The notes below the pieces were generated by a model that had not been told where the DNA came from, did no database searches, and was given only the letters and a program-made list of their open reading frames with translations. This document shows positions 47,269 through 61,165 of a stretch of 64,000 nucleotides of DNA, piece by piece. Each line of letters begins with the position of its first letter. Position 1 is the stretch's first letter. A program made the translations under genes and the position numbers. This DNA comes from Benincasa hispida (lineage: Eukaryota > Streptophyta > Magnoliopsida > Cucurbitales > Cucurbitaceae), in NCBI RefSeq assembly GCF_009727055.1, contig NW_024065286.1:124001-188000 (forward strand), written 5' to 3'.

Positions 47269-47309
47269 TACACAAATATATATCTATATCTACTCTTAAA
47301 AATTTGTCG

Positions 47310-49200
47310 GAGGGGATGTTTGGCTCACCAATGTAATTTGAGTTGGGTTGACTAATTGAGTTGGTAATAATTACCAATTTAGGGGAGTATTCGAGACTCC
47401 AACTTGAAGTGAGTTGAGCGGGCTGAGGGTATAATAGACCAGTCAGCGTTTGAGGCATGTGTTAATGGAGTGTAAGGATTATTTTAACCCCTGTGTCTTG
47501 CTATATATAGTAAAACTATTTACAACCCAATAGTTATAATAACCAACTCTCTCTTTTCTCCATCCATCGAGGACCAACTTCGATGTTACAACCAATTCCG
47601 ATAATCATCTCCAATGACCAAATTCGATGAGCACCTCTGGTGACCAACTCTAGTGATCAATTCAATGCCCAAATCGATCTAAGACCACGTTGGATCTCCA
47701 ATTTTAGCGACTACTACCTTCGACAACTAGCTCTGACAACTACCTCCACGCCCAACTCCAATGATCACCTCCAACGGCCACCTACGTGACAAACTTCGAC
47801 CATTACTCCGGCGGCAAACTCCGACGAGACTACCTCCAACCATCACTTTGACAACCCAACTCCAGTGAATATTACCTCTGAGGTGGCTAATTTTAGCAAC
47901 AACCACCTCTGACGAATGGCTTCCAGGACTACCTCTAGTGGCCAACTCTGACGATCACTTCCAGTGACCACTTATGAGATCAACTACGATGGCCAACTCT
48001 AGTAAAGACTACCTCCGATCCCAAATTTCAACGTCGACCACCTTCGCCAACTAGCTCCAACGACTCCCTTCGATAGTCAAGTCTGACGCTCACCTTTGAG
48101 GATCGGTTCATAGTGTTTAATAGTACTCTTTTATAGTAATTTGACATTAATAGAAAAACTTTGATTATATTAATTCAAACAAACTCTTGTGTATACAAAC
48201 ACTTTTGAGACCAACTCGTGTAATATTTTGAAATATAAAGACCAAATGGAAACTAGACTAGAAATCTATGAACCAAAAATGATTTTTTTTCTCTTTCTTT
48301 GTCATGCTTTTTTTTAAGTTTAGTTTTCTTAAAAAAATGAAATTAATAAAATTAAATAAATTCTCAAATTTATAGACTGCAATTGTTAAAATCAGGCCTC
48401 AAAACTGATGTATGACGGTAGGAAATCATGAAAATAAAAATGTAGGGAAATGATTATTTTTTATATTTTTATCTAATTTTATGGAAAAGGAAAATAATAC
48501 CCAAATGCAAACAAAAATTTTAATTAAAAAAACTCATTTTAACAATTATGCAATTAATTAAAAGTTTAAGGCCAAAATACTATAAATTTGCAAGCTTTTG
48601 GAGCCCAATTTTGATAATGGTATAAATTTGAGTGCCATGAAAAATTTTGAACTATGCACAAATTAAAAAATAAGTTTTGTTAATTTATATAGTTGACAAA
48701 ATATGATATTTAAACTAATGTTACTTGTATAATAAAAAATAGTAGAAAAAATCCAAACCTTGATTAAAATGACTTCTACGTTTCAAACACTGTATAGACC
48801 CAACTACACTTTTAGTAAGCAACCAAAACACATACTACAATAACCAACTCAGTGTCTCAAACGACCTCTTAATATTTGACCTACCAACTCCAAATGTTGA
48901 TGAAGTTTAGTTGATAAAAATAACCAACTAACCTCAACTCACTCTAACCCACCCTAACTCACCCCAACGACTCATTTTCTAACTCTCTTTCCCTCCAATG
49001 TTAATTACTAATGACTTTACCCACTAGTCACTGTTGATGACTACCGCTGCATTAGCTTGGCAACATACTCTAGAAACTCCGACAACTACCTCCGATGACA
49101 ACTTTGAAAAAGACCACCTCTGATAATCAACTTTGACAACAACAGACCTTTGACGGTTGACTACAACCACTCATTCAATTTCGTCATTCTATTTAACTTG
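47310..49200. repeat. Degenerate CCAACTCCGACGACCACCTC-type repeat region
   Basis: Between 47560 and 48120 the sequence is built from loosely repeated blocks such as AACTCCGACGA, GACTACCTCCAAC and GACCACCTTCG. A shorter block of the same kind is at 49000-49170. The two are bracketed by similar sequence with AACTCAA/TTGAGTT blocks (47330-47420 and 48830-48970). It looks like a decayed non-autonomous element with internal tandem repeats. Superfamily and borders could not be determined. Confidence 0.4.
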
Positions 49201-49608
49201 TTGCTATACAAAATTGCAATTGGGTTGTAAAATATATGTCATATAATCATACAATTCCCTCCCTCAATTCAACTGATATAAATATTGAACTATAATCTCG
49301 AGGCGAAATATTTAATTCCCTCCCTCATATTGTAAAAAAAAAAAAAAGAAAAGGAAAAAGAAAACTACTGTAAGCCTATCATCACAAATAACACTAAAAC
49401 TTAATAGTTGTAACACACTCTTTTGTACCCTTAACAAAGATATTACAAATTTATCGCTAAACAATAGACATATTTTCAACCATTTATAAATATTTTGCAA
49501 ACAAAAAAAAATCACTGCAATACATACATTTGCAGTGGTTTGTAAATTATTATACATTACTAGACACCATTGCAATTTTTAAAATTTTGCCCTACCTTTA
49601 AACCACTA

Positions 49609-49647
<39 letters not shown>

Positions 49648-52024
49648 ACTGCAATAGACATGCTTCTCTTTCTTTATATATAATACATTTTTGGTACTTA
49701 GATTTGAATTAATTTCTATTTGATCCTTAAATTTTAAAATGTTACACATTTGGTCCTTGAGTTTTTAATTTTTTTTTCCAATTTAGTCACTACTGGATTT
49801 TAAAATGTTGCAATTTTACTCTCGACATTTGAGTTTTGTTTGATTTTAGTTTCTAGATTTCAAGATTTACATTTCTAACCTAAGTTTTTTACTAAATACT
49901 CATTTTCAATCTTCAATGTTAACATATGTTAATAAATTTAAAATAACTAAATTAATTATAATTAATTAAGTTTCACTATTTTTCATCATTTTTAAAATTA
50001 AATTTAAAATTCTATTTCACAATAATTTTAAATTATTCAATAGACATTAACGCCAATATTTGAAAGTAAATATTTAATGAAAAATTAAGATTAAAAATGT
50101 AAAATCTTAAAATTTAAGGATCAAATTCAAACAAAACACAAATGTCAAAGATAAAATTGCAACATTTAGAAATCTATGAACTAAATTGAAACAACATTCA
50201 AAATTTAAGGATTAAATGTATAACATTTTAAAAACTGAAGAACCAAATAGAAATTAGATCGAATTTAGGGAAAAAAAAATTCTTTTCCCAACAAGAAGAG
50301 GTAGGGCCATGAATGGCATATCAAAGTGTGGTTTATAAACATTTGAGAATTAAAATGGAAGTTTCAATAAAATATCCCAATGTCTCTTCACATGGGACCT
50401 CTAAGGGAAGAGCCAAGAGAGGAAACAAAATCTTTGAATGATTTAAGGGTTAAACAGAGAAATGCATGTGGGTAGTGGTGGCCAGTCTTTAGTGTGAAAA
50501 TAAAACTAGTACATACACATACACACATATACACCCACAAATTCATTGCTATAATGTTACATCCCACCAGCTGCATTCAACTTTTAAGCCTATTTTAGAT
50601 ATGGTATGATTTGGCCCATCTATATATATTTCAATATGAGGGATTTGTCACTTTCCAACCATTATTTCGTGAATTTATTGCATTGTTTTGTTTTGACGCG
50701 GTTTTGTTTATGCATGGATAAGGTCGTGTCAAAAATATTATAGATGTATCTAAGATTCTCGATTGATGACTAGGCATTCGTATGCGTGGATTTTTATTTT
50801 ATATGAAAAACTTTGTGAGGATGGTCCGTGACCGTGAAATTAGGGTACGTTTTTCAAATGCATTTTCTCTGTCGATGGAAATGATCGTTTAACGTTAAAA
50901 ATTAACTCGGTAAAGTAAATTTATTAAGGTACGATATGATTTTCTTTTCTTATGAATTGGTTGGCATATGTGTTCCTACATCTAAGACCTTCTTTAGGAT
51001 AAGACATGTTTGATTTACTTGTAAAATTTTAAGGGGCAAATATGTCAAAAGGATATTTTCCATTGGATGAATGACCTCAAACGTACCATGCTTCATGAGA
51101 ATTTTGACCTTCGAGGAGACATTCAAGGACATTTGAAGTCTTTTGACATCTTTTGATATCAAAACAATATCATTAAAAAGTCAAGAAATATGAATTATTC
51201 ATATTTATTTTAAAATTTCAAGTTATTATAAAATTACTAATCAAACTCAAAAACTGAATAAGGTAAACATTTTATTTTGTAACACCATTCTCTTTCAATT
51301 GTGAGGGTTGAAAGTTATTGTAGAACCAAAAGTAGATCATAGTTGTGCGGCGGAAAAACCACTGCATTGAAAGTAAAATTCAATGCGGCCTCAATGCTAA
51401 ATCACTATTTTCTGGTTGTTCTTGCAGGTTAACACAATACCATTTTTCAAATATACACTCGTTGAAAAGGATGGGAATTGAAGAAAAAGTTTGTTCAGAA
51501 ATAGTATCACAAAGAACATAAAACAGAAGGAGAAGAAGATGATTCGTTTATACAATGGTAACATTTTTTGTTCAACAAATGAAAGGAAAAATAGTAAAAA
51601 GTTATTTTTTTAATACAAAAGTGTAATTACCCAAACTTGTTCACTTAAACAACAACAATGACAACACACGTGTGGAAAAAGATTTTACTAATCTTTTAAT
51701 GTGAGACAAAGCATTTAAAACAAAAAACATTTTTCTAATGGGCCAAAGCCCAAGTCATTCTCTAGCATATTGAGAATTTAACAAGTGAATCACTCTCAAT
51801 ATTAATCGGATGCTTTCATATCGTGTTAATTATTAAATATATAAATATATAAACCAAATAGTTTCGTTTTAAAATTCAAATCAAAATTTGAAAACTAAAA
51901 TAAAATAATTTTTAAGAGTTTGTTTTTGAAACCTAAAAATTGGCTAAAATTAAAATGTTTCGAAAGATAAAAACTATTGATCGAGAAAATATGAGATTGC
52001 AAACCTATTTCTCTCTTTTTCTAT

Positions 52025-52425
52025 TTGAAAATTTTCAATTTATACCCATAAATTTTAGAAATTGTATCAATTTAAACCCCAAACTAATAATTGTATCGAA
52101 ACAAATGCCCTGAACTTTTTATAGGTGTATTAATTTAAGTCCCAAACTAATATTTGTACCAATTCAAACCCTAAACTTTTGTAAACATATCAATTTAAAC
52201 CCTAAACTTTCATAAGTATAGTTAAATAAAACATAATGAAAGGCTTAAATTGATACATTTATGAAAGTTCATGATTTACATTGATACACTAATGAATGTT
52301 CAATGTTTAAATTGTTATACTTATAAAAAATTTAGAATTCAAATTAATATAATTAATAATTTAGGGCTTAAATTGATACAATGCCCAAAATTTAACGGTA
52401 TTAATTGATATTTGTCCAAAATTAA
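52025..52425. mobile_element. Foldback element, second locus
   Basis: Same architecture as 19440-19937: left arm of TATCAATTTAAACCCCAAAC-type units, centre AAATAAAACATAATGAAAGG (about 52220-52240), right arm of inverted units (GGCTTAAATTGATACA). It ends TTGATATTTGTCCAAA, like TTGATATTTGCCCAAA at the first locus. The repeat of it at about 57945-58325 belongs to the duplicated block. Confidence 0.6.
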
Positions 52426-52507
52426 AACCATTCTCAATTTTATCATATTAGAAAAGTACTCCACAACCTACATCATATCAAGATTGCAGGCTTTTATAGT
52501 ATAATAA

Positions 52508-52590
52508 TTTAGGCTTCGGGAGGAGAATTCAAACCTTTAATACCATGGTGAAAATGATATGTCTTATGTAGTTCAACTATATACTCATGT
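52508..52590 (-). repeat. tRNA-derived SINE relic
   Basis: On the minus strand: ACATGAGTATATAGTTGAAC (A-box-like) and AGGTTTGAATTCTCCTCCCG (B-box-like). Confidence 0.5.
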
Positions 52591-53902
52591 TAACTTATAG
52601 GGTTAAAACTATAGTTGTTTAGTGATGTGACCTATTTTGAGAGCTTAGAAATAATGGAAATTGTAAATATCTTCATTTCCTAAAATATTTAAAAGATAAT
52701 AATAAATGTATAGAACATTAAAAATCATTAATAATTGATCGAGATAGATTATAAATATAGCAATCATTTATGGTCATTAGTTTAAATTGTTTGTTATCAA
52801 AACAAATTAAATTAAAAATAACAAAAAAAAAAAAAAATCTTAGACACTAATTGGTAGTCATTTTTTTTATTTTCAAAAATTAAATATTTAAATTGTTTTG
52901 ATGAAATTTTAGAATAGTTAAAATTATTTGTCATTTTCGAAATCATTCCCGAACATAGTTTTAATAATTTGAAAATTACATTCAATAAGGTAAAATCAAA
53001 CATCAATCGATTTTAAATAACTAAGGCCCCGTTTGGTAACTATTTCGCTTTTTGTTTTTATTTTTTAAAATTAAGCCTATTTTCTCCCAATTTCTTACCA
53101 TATTTACATCTTTCTTAATTACAATGGTTAAATTCTTTAACCAAATTTTAAAAACAAAAATAAATTTTCAAAAGCTACTTTATTTTAGTTTTCAAATTTT
53201 GGCTCGATTTTTTAAACTATGGTAAAAGATAGATAACAAATAAAGAAATTTGGAGGTGGAAGTAGTGTCTATAAGTTTAATTTTAAAAACAAAAACAAAA
53301 AATAAAATAGTTACCAAACATGATCTAAAATATATGTTTCAAAATAATTTTGAACATGACAAAAGAATATGCTCTTCATTTATTTACCTCCATCTTTGCT
53401 TTGAAGTAAAATTTGCTCGCTCTAATTAATAATAAGTTAGTCCATTTAATAAATTAATACGTATAGTTTAGTCCAACAACATTTTTGACATGTGATCCAT
53501 GATTATATTATCTCTTTTTCTTCATTTTATTACTTGAAAATGCTAGGAAAAAAGAAATATTAACTTTTTAGAATGAAACTATGGACCTTGACATTAATTT
53601 CTTAGGAGTTTACAGAACATATTTGTACGTGTTTTCCATAGCTAGTTTAAGCTTTATTGTTGAGGTGTATTTTATTTATTTATTTATTTATTATTATTTT
53701 TTTAAAAACCGTCAACAACAACAATAACATTGTTTATGTATATAGGTCTTTCATTATTGCTATAGGTTATGCTAGTTTAATTTATAATGCTAAAATAATT
53801 GGAAATCTTATCTCTAAAATTGAATTGAATCTTTTTATGCGGTAATGAATCGAGAGTAGGTGAATTTTATATTCATTAATGACTTGACTTTTATGAAGTA
53901 TT

Positions 53903-54042
53903 GTTTTCAAATATAGTAAAATAGATAAATATTTAATATAACAAAATATCAATATCACTGATAGATATTGATAGACTGGTATTATATCTTTTACTGATAG
54001 ATATTGATAAACTATGATATTTTGCTATATTTGAAAATATTT
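53903..54042. mobile_element. Short MITE with TGATAGATATTGATAGA core
   Basis: Inverted ends TTTTCAAATATAGTAAAAT and ATTTTGCTATATTTGAAAA flank a core with repeated TGATAGATATTGATA. Same family as the element at 3.2-3.57 kb. The copy at about 59777-59915 is in the duplicated block. Confidence 0.6.
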
Positions 54043-54254
54043 TTTTAACAATTTTTCATTTAACATAATTTCCCTTATAATAATTTGCAACCTTAATTAA
54101 TGTTTCATATATTTATATATAAATTAAATGTGTTTTTCTTAAATCAAAATATGTACAATCTTGAAAATTTCTTAGGCCTTTTTTATTTCTTCCTTGTGAA
54201 TCTACTTTTTCTTGTTACTAAACAATTAATGGCAAAAGTTACCATGCATCTTAA

Positions 54255-54340
54255 TTTAATATAATTGTACTCAATCAATTATATCATTGAGCAAAAGTCT
54301 GAGGTTCAAATTTCTATCATATGTTATTGAACAAAATATT
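54255..54340 (+). repeat. tRNA-derived SINE relic
   Basis: ATTGTACTCAATCAATTATA followed by CTGAGGTTCAAATTTCTATC, in the A-box/B-box order of the family. Confidence 0.4.
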
Positions 54341-54777
54341 AAAATTCAAGTAGTTAATTAGGTTGTACAGTCTGATACATATATTTTTTTTTATTGTTCA
54401 AAGTGGTGTGGGGCTTATGTTGAAAGCTTACATGGCCCTTTTCTCCTTGAAACTTCTTATGTTGTGTGTTTGATTTTTGGTTTGCTATTATCTATGTGGT
54501 TTACACGTGCCTTAGTTATATTCTTTTTTACAATTCAATACATTGATTATACTTTGTGCAGTAAGGGGTCAAGATGAGTGTTGGTAGTAGAGATCAGTAG
54601 TACGGAATATTTTTGGTGTACCTTTGACGAATAAATCTTCTTGCTTAAATAGGCTTAGTTTTATGTACTAAACCATTAGGCTCATAAATTTCTCCTCTTT
54701 AATTCATGAAACATTTGAGTTATTACTCTTTAAACTGTTATGATACCACTACCCAAAACGGAAGCTAATGCCTCACC

Positions 54778-55319
54778 TGAAGGAAACCAAACATGAGAAT
54801 TTCCTTGAGTAGCGGAAGGAAACGTTCCCAATTCCATTCCAATTGAACACAAAACAATTACAGCCTTAAAATGGAAACCAACAGGTTATGCACAATACGA
54901 AATTATAGCATGTTTAACGATGATACAAGGGATAAAGGATGCATACCTTTAAAAAACCATTCTTCAAGAATCCCTCGATCAATCTACAAGCGTCCACAGT
55001 AACTCTCGGACGCAACAAACAGACTGTTACCAACAGCACAAACACAAAAAACACAGCCTCCACAAAACCAATCGATCCACGAACTGAGTGAGGGCACCAT
55101 CACAATGGTTACCTTGGTATTATCGGTGTGAGAATCCAGGACTTGTGGGCTCTGTATGATCTTGGCTTGAGGAAGAGACTGAAGGACTATGATCGAGTAG
55201 ACGATTGAGAAAGTGGGGGATAATACACTGTCTATCGTATAGATGATGTGCTCGATCATGTAGTAAACGGCAACCTATCGTATAGACTTAGCCACTCGAT
55301 CGTGTAGCTACGATCTCTG
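54778..55319 (-). repeat. Truncated family A LTR (copy 1 of the duplicated block)
   Basis: Starts TGAAGGAAACCAAACATGAG like the LTR at 62084, and runs about 540 bases to GTAGCTACGATCTCTGTAT, where it ends abruptly against a poly-A run that is also the start of copy 2. No LTR terminus or target duplication is present at that end, consistent with an artificial join. Confidence 0.75.
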
Positions 55320-55322
55320 TAT

Positions 55323-55596
55323 AAAAAAAAAAAAAAAAGAAAAGGAAAAAAAAGAAAACTACTGTAAGCCTATCATCACAAATAACACTAAACTTAATAG
55401 TTGTAACACACTCTTTTATACCCTTAACAAAGATATTACAATTATCGCTATAACAATAGACATATTTTCAACCATTTATAAATTTTTGCAAACAAAAAAA
55501 AATCACTGCAATACTATACATTTGCAGTGGTTTTGTAAATTATTATAATTACTAGACACCATTGCAATTTTTAAATTTTGCCTTCTTAAACCACTA

Positions 55597-55640
<44 letters not shown>

Positions 55641-58600
55641 ACTGCAATAGACATGCTTCTCTTTCTTTATATATAATACATTTTTGGTAGCTTAATTAAT
55701 ATTTCTATTTGATCCTTAAATTAAAATTACACATTTGGTCCTTGAAGTTTTAATTTTTTTTTCAATTAGTCACTACTGGATTTTAAAATGTTGCAATTTT
55801 ACTCTGACATTTGATTTTTGTTTGATTTTAGTTTCTAGATTTCAAGATTTACATTTCTAACTAAGTTTTTTACTAAATACTCATTTTCAATCTTACATGT
55901 TAACATATAATAAAATTAAAATAACTAAATAATTATAATAATTAAGTTTCACATTTTTCATCATTTTTAAAATTAAATTTAAATTCTATTTCACATAATT
56001 TTAAATTATTCAATAGACATTAACGCCAATTTTGAAAGTAAATATAATGAAAATTAAGATTAAAAATGTTAAATCTTAAAATTTAAGGATCAAATTCAAA
56101 CAAAACACAAATGTCAAAGATAAATTGCAACATTTAGAAATCTAATGAACTAAATTGAAACAACATTCAAAATTTAAGGAAAATGTATAACATTTTAAAA
56201 ACTGAAGAACCAAATAGAAATTAGATCAATTAGGGAAAAAAAATTCTTTTCCCAACCAAGAAGAGGTAGGGCCATGAATGGCATTATCAAAAGTGTGGTT
56301 TATAAACATTTGAGAATTAAAATGGAAGTTTCAATAAAATATCCCAATGTCTTTCACATGGGACCTCTAAGGAAGAGCCAAGAGAGGAAACAAAATCTTT
56401 GAAATATTAGGGTTAAACAGAGAAATGCATGTGAGTTGTTGTGGCCATTTTTGTGTAAAAAAACTTAGTACATCACACACTATTATACACCCACAATTCT
56501 TGCTTTTTAATGTTAATCCACCATGCTTTTTTTTTATTTTCTATTCAACATTTCTTTTATATGTTTTTTATGTATGATTTGTTTTTGTGATGTGTTAATT
56601 TTCAATAGATTTTGTCACTTTCCAACATATTTGTATTTATTGCAGTTGTTTGACGTGTCTGGTGATAATCTTCAAAAATTAGTATGTTTCTAAGATCTCG
56701 AGATGGACTAGCATTCGTATGCGGTGTATTTTATATGAAAACTTTTGGGATGTCCGTGACGTGAAATTAGGGTACGTTTTCAAATGCATTTTTCTCTGTC
56801 GATGGAAATGATCGTTTAACGTTAAAATTAACTCGTAAAGTAATTTATTAAGTACGATATGATTTTCTTTTCTTATGATTGGTTGGCATATGTGTTCTAC
56901 ATCTAAGACCTTCTTTAGGATAAGACATGTTTGATTTTACTGTAAATTTTAAGGGCAAATAGTCAAAGGATATTTTCCATTGGATGAAGACCTCAACGTA
57001 CCATGCTTCATGAGAATTTTGACCTTCGAGGAGACATTCAAGGACATTGAAGTCTTTTGACATCTTTGATATCAAAACAATATCATTAAAAAGTCAAGAA
57101 ATAATTATTTTCATATTTATTTAAATTTCAAGTTATTAATAAATACTAATCAAACTCAAAAAACTGAATAAGGTAAACATTTATTTTGTAACACCATTCT
57201 CTTTCAATTGTGAGGGTTGAAAGTTATTGTAGAAACCAAAAGTAGATCATAGTTGTGCGGCGGAAGAAACCACTGCATTGAAAGTAAAATTCAATGCGGC
57301 CTCAATGCTAAATCACTATTTTCTGGTTGTTCTTGCAGGTTAAACACAATACCATTTTTCAAATATACACTCGTTGAAAAGGATGGAATTAAGAAAAAGT
57401 TTGTTCAGAATAGTATCACAAAGAACATAAAACAGAAGGAAGAAGAGATGATTCGTTTATACAATGGTAACATTTTTTGTTCAACAAATGAAAGAAAAAT
57501 AGTAAAAAGTTTATTTTTTAATACAAAAGTGTAATTACCCAAAACTTGTTCACTTAACAACAACAATGACAAACACAGTGTGGAAAAAGATTTTACTAAT
57601 CTTTTTAATGTGAGACAAAGCATTTAAAAACAAAAAAACATTTTTCTAATGGGCCAAAGCCCAAGTCATTCTCTAGCAAATTGAGATTTTAACAAGTGAA
57701 TCACTCTCAATATTTAATTGGATGCCTTCATATCGTGTTAATTATTAAATATATATAAATATATAAACCAAATAGTTTCGTTTAAAATTCAAATCAAAAT
57801 TTGAAAACTAAAATAAAATAATTTTAAGAGTTTGTTTTTGAAACCTAAAAATTGGCTAAAATTAAAATGTTTCGAAAGATAAAAACTATTGATCGAGAAA
57901 ATATGAGATTGCAAACCTATTTCTCTCTTTTTCTATTTGAAAATTTTCAATTTATACCCATAAATTTTAGAAATTGTATCAATTTAAACCCCAAATAATA
58001 ATTGTATCGAAACAAATGCCCTGAACTTTTTATAGGTGTATAATTTAAGTCCCAAACTAATATTTGTACCAATTCAAACCCTAAACTTTTAAACATATCA
58101 ATTTAAACCCTAAACTTTCATAATATAGTTAAATAAAACATAATGAAAGGCTAAATTGATACATTTATGAAAGTTCATGATGTTACATTGATACACTAAT
58201 GAATGTTCAATGTTAAATTGTTATACTTATAAAAATTTAGAATTCAAATTAATATAATTAATAATTTAGGGCTTAAATTGATACAATGCCCAAATTTAAC
58301 GGTATTAATTGATATTTGTCCAAATTAAAACCATTCTCCAATTTATTCATATTAGAAAAGTACTCCACAACCTACATCATATCAAGATTGCAGGCTTTTT
58401 ATAGTTATAATAATTAGGCTTCGGGAGGAGAATTCAAACCTTTAATACCATGGAAAAATGATATGTCTTATGTAGTTCAACTTATACTCATGTTAACTAT
58501 AGGGTTAAAACTATAGTTGTTTAGTGATGTGACTATTTTGAGAGCTTAGAAATAATGGAAATTGTAAATATCTTCATTTCTAAAATATTTAAAAGATAAT

Positions 58601-61165
58601 AATAAATGTATAGAACATTAAAAATCATTAATAATTTCGAGATAGATTATAAATTATAGCAATCATTTATGGTCATTAGTTTAAATTGTTTGTTATCAAA
58701 ACAAATTAAATTAAAAATAACAAAAAAAAAAAATCTTAGAACACTAATGTGTCTTTTTTTATTTTCAAAATTAAATATTTAAATTGTTTTGATGAAATTT
58801 TAGAATAGTTAAAATTATGTGCATTTTCGAATCATTCCCGAACATAGTTTTAATAATTTGAAAAATTACATTCATAAGGTAAAATCAACAATCAATCGAT
58901 TTTAAATAACTAAGCCCCGTTTGGTAACTATTTCGCTTTTTGTTTTTATTTTTTAAATTAAGCCTATTTTCTCCCAATTTCTTACCATATTTACATCTTT
59001 CTTAATTACAATGGTTAAATTCTTTAACCAAATTTAAAAAAAAAAATTTTCAAAAGCACTTTATTTTGTTTTCAAATTTTGGCTCGATTTTTTAAAACTA
59101 TGGTAAAGATAGATAACAAATAAGAAATTTGGAGGTGGAATAGTGTCTATAAGTTTAATTTAAACAAAACAAAAAAATAAAATAGTTACCAAACATGATC
59201 TAAAATATATGTTTCAAAATAATTTTGAACATGACAAAAGAATATGCTCTTCATTTATTTACCTCCATCTTTGCTTTGAAGTAAAATTGCTCGCTCTAAT
59301 TAATAAAGTTAGTCCATTTAATAAATTAATACGTATAGTTTAGTCCAACAACATTTTTGACATGTGATCCATGATTATATTATCTCTTTTTCTTCATTTA
59401 TATACTTGAAAATGCTAGGAAAAAGAAATATTAACTTTTTTAGAATGAAACTATGGACCTTGACATTAATTTCTTAGGAGTTTACAGAACATATTGTTAC
59501 GTGTTTTCATATACTAGTTTAAGCTTATTGTTGAGGTGTATTTTATTTATTTATTTATTTATTATTATTTTTTAAAAACCGTCAACAACAACAATAACAT
59601 GTTTATGTATATAGTCTTCATTATTGCTATAGGTTATGCTAGTTTAATTTATAATGCTAAAAATAATTGGAAATCTTATCTCTAAAATTGAATTGACTCT
59701 TTTTATGCGGTAATGAATCGAGAGTAGGTGAATTTTATATTCATTAATGACTTGACTTTTATGAAGTATTGTTTTCAAATATAGTAAAATAGATAAATAT
59801 TAATATAACCCAAAATATCAATATCACTGATAGATATTGATAGATGGTATTATATTTTTTACTGCATAGATTATTGATAAACTATGATATTTGCTATATT
59901 GAAAATATTTTTTTAACAATTTTTCATTTAACATAATTTCCCTTATAATAATTTTGCAACCTTAATTAATGTTTCATATATTTATATATAAATTAAATGT
60001 GTTTTTTCTTAAATCAAAATAGTAGCAATCTTGAAATTTCTTAGGCCTTTTTTATTTCTTCCTTGTGAATCTACTTTTTCTTGTTACTAAACAATTAATG
60101 GCAAAAGTTACCATGCATCTTAATTTAATATAATTGTACTCAATCAATTATATCATTGAGCAAAAGTCTGAGGTTCAAATCTTATCATATGTTATTGAAC
60201 AAAATATTAAATTCAAGTAGTTAATTAGGTTGTACAGTCTGATACATATATTTTTTTTATTGTTCAAAGTGGTGTGGGCTTATGTTGAAAGCTTACATGG
60301 CCCTTTTCTCCTTGAAACTTCTTATGTTGTGTGTTTGATTTTTGGTTTGCTATTATCTATGTGGTTTACACGTGCCTTAGTTATATTCTTTTTACAATTC
60401 AATACATTGATTATACTTGTGCAGTAAGGGGTCAAGAGAGGTGTGTAGTAGAGATCAGTAGTACGGAATATTTTTGGTGTACCTTTGACGAATAAATCTT
60501 CTTGCTTAAATAGGCGTTAGTTTTATGTACTAAACCATTAGGCTCATAAATTTCTCCTCTTAATTCATGAAACATTTGAGTTATTACTCTTTAAACTGTT
60601 ATGATACCACTACCCAAAACGGAAGCTAATGCCTCACCTGAAGGAAACCAAACATGAGAATTTCCTTGAGTAGCGGAAGGAAACGTTCCCAATTCCATTC
60701 CAATTGAACACAAAACAATTACAGCCTTAAAATGGAAACAACAGGTATGCACAATACGAAATTATAGCATGTTTAACGATGATACAAGGGATAAAGGATG
60801 CATACCTTTAAAAAACCATTCTTCAAGAATCCCTCGATCAATCTACAGCGTCCACAGTAACTCTCGGACGCAACAAACAACTGTTACAACAGCACAAACA
60901 CAAAAAACACAGCCTCCACAAACCAATCGATCCACGAACTGAGTGAGGGCACCATCACAATGGTTACCTTGGTATTATCGTGGTGAGAATCCAGGATTGT
61001 GGGCTCTGTATGATCTTGGCTNNNNNNNNNNNNNNNNNNNNNNNNNTGAGGAAGAGACTGAAGGACTATGATCGAGTAGACGATTGAGAAAGTGGGGGAT
61101 AATACACTGTCTATCGTATAGATGATGTGCTTGATCATTTAGTAAATGGAAGCCTATCGTATAGA
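55323..61165. repeat. ~5.8 kb repeat, copy 2 (many single-base deletions, probable assembly artefact)
   Basis: Collinear with 49334-55285 from a poly-A run into the same LTR. Differences are dominated by 1-base losses, often in homopolymers: for example ACTAAAACTTAAT becomes ACTAAACTTAAT, TACAAGCGTCC becomes TACAGCGTCC, and CCACAAAACCAATC becomes CCACAAACCAATC. It contains a 25-N gap at 61022-61046. The pattern fits uncorrected long-read sequence used in gap filling better than an old duplication. LTR sequence starts at 60639. Confidence 0.85.
61022..61046. other. Assembly gap of 25 Ns
   Basis: Exactly 25 Ns. The flanks GATCTTGGCT and TGAGGAAGAGACTG are directly adjacent in copy 1 at about 55162-55185, so no sequence is missing here. 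Confidence 0.99.

Larger units (their letters stand above)
45131..49333. other. Intergenic region with low-complexity and repeat sequence
   Basis: Contains a poly-A run (45200-45226), a single unresolved base at 45899, a SINE relic (46845-46915), a (CATC)n run (47233-47268) and a degenerate CCAACTCCGACGACC-type repeat region (47560-48120 and 49000-49170). ORFs at 45762-46320 are pyrimidine-rich, overlap in several frames and match no protein I know. Confidence 0.65.
49334..55285. repeat. ~5.95 kb repeat, copy 1 (better-quality copy)
   Basis: This stretch recurs as 55323-61165. It consists of intergenic sequence without a recognisable gene, two long poly-A runs (49334 and 49607-49643), a foldback element (52025-52425), SINE-like relics (52508-52590 and 54255-54340), a MITE (53903-54042), and the first ~510-540 bases of a family A LTR (from 54778). 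Small ORFs here (for example 50950-51162 and 53657-53845) are not recognisable. Confidence 0.9.

Noticed and set aside
57253..57534. 93-codon ORF with MCGGRNHCIESK start
   Set aside because: The matching part of copy 1 (51330-51640) has different frame breaks, so it is not a conserved coding region.
60230..60427. 65-codon hydrophobic ORF
   Set aside because: It exists only because copy 2 of the duplicated block lacks bases present in copy 1, so it is likely an error product.
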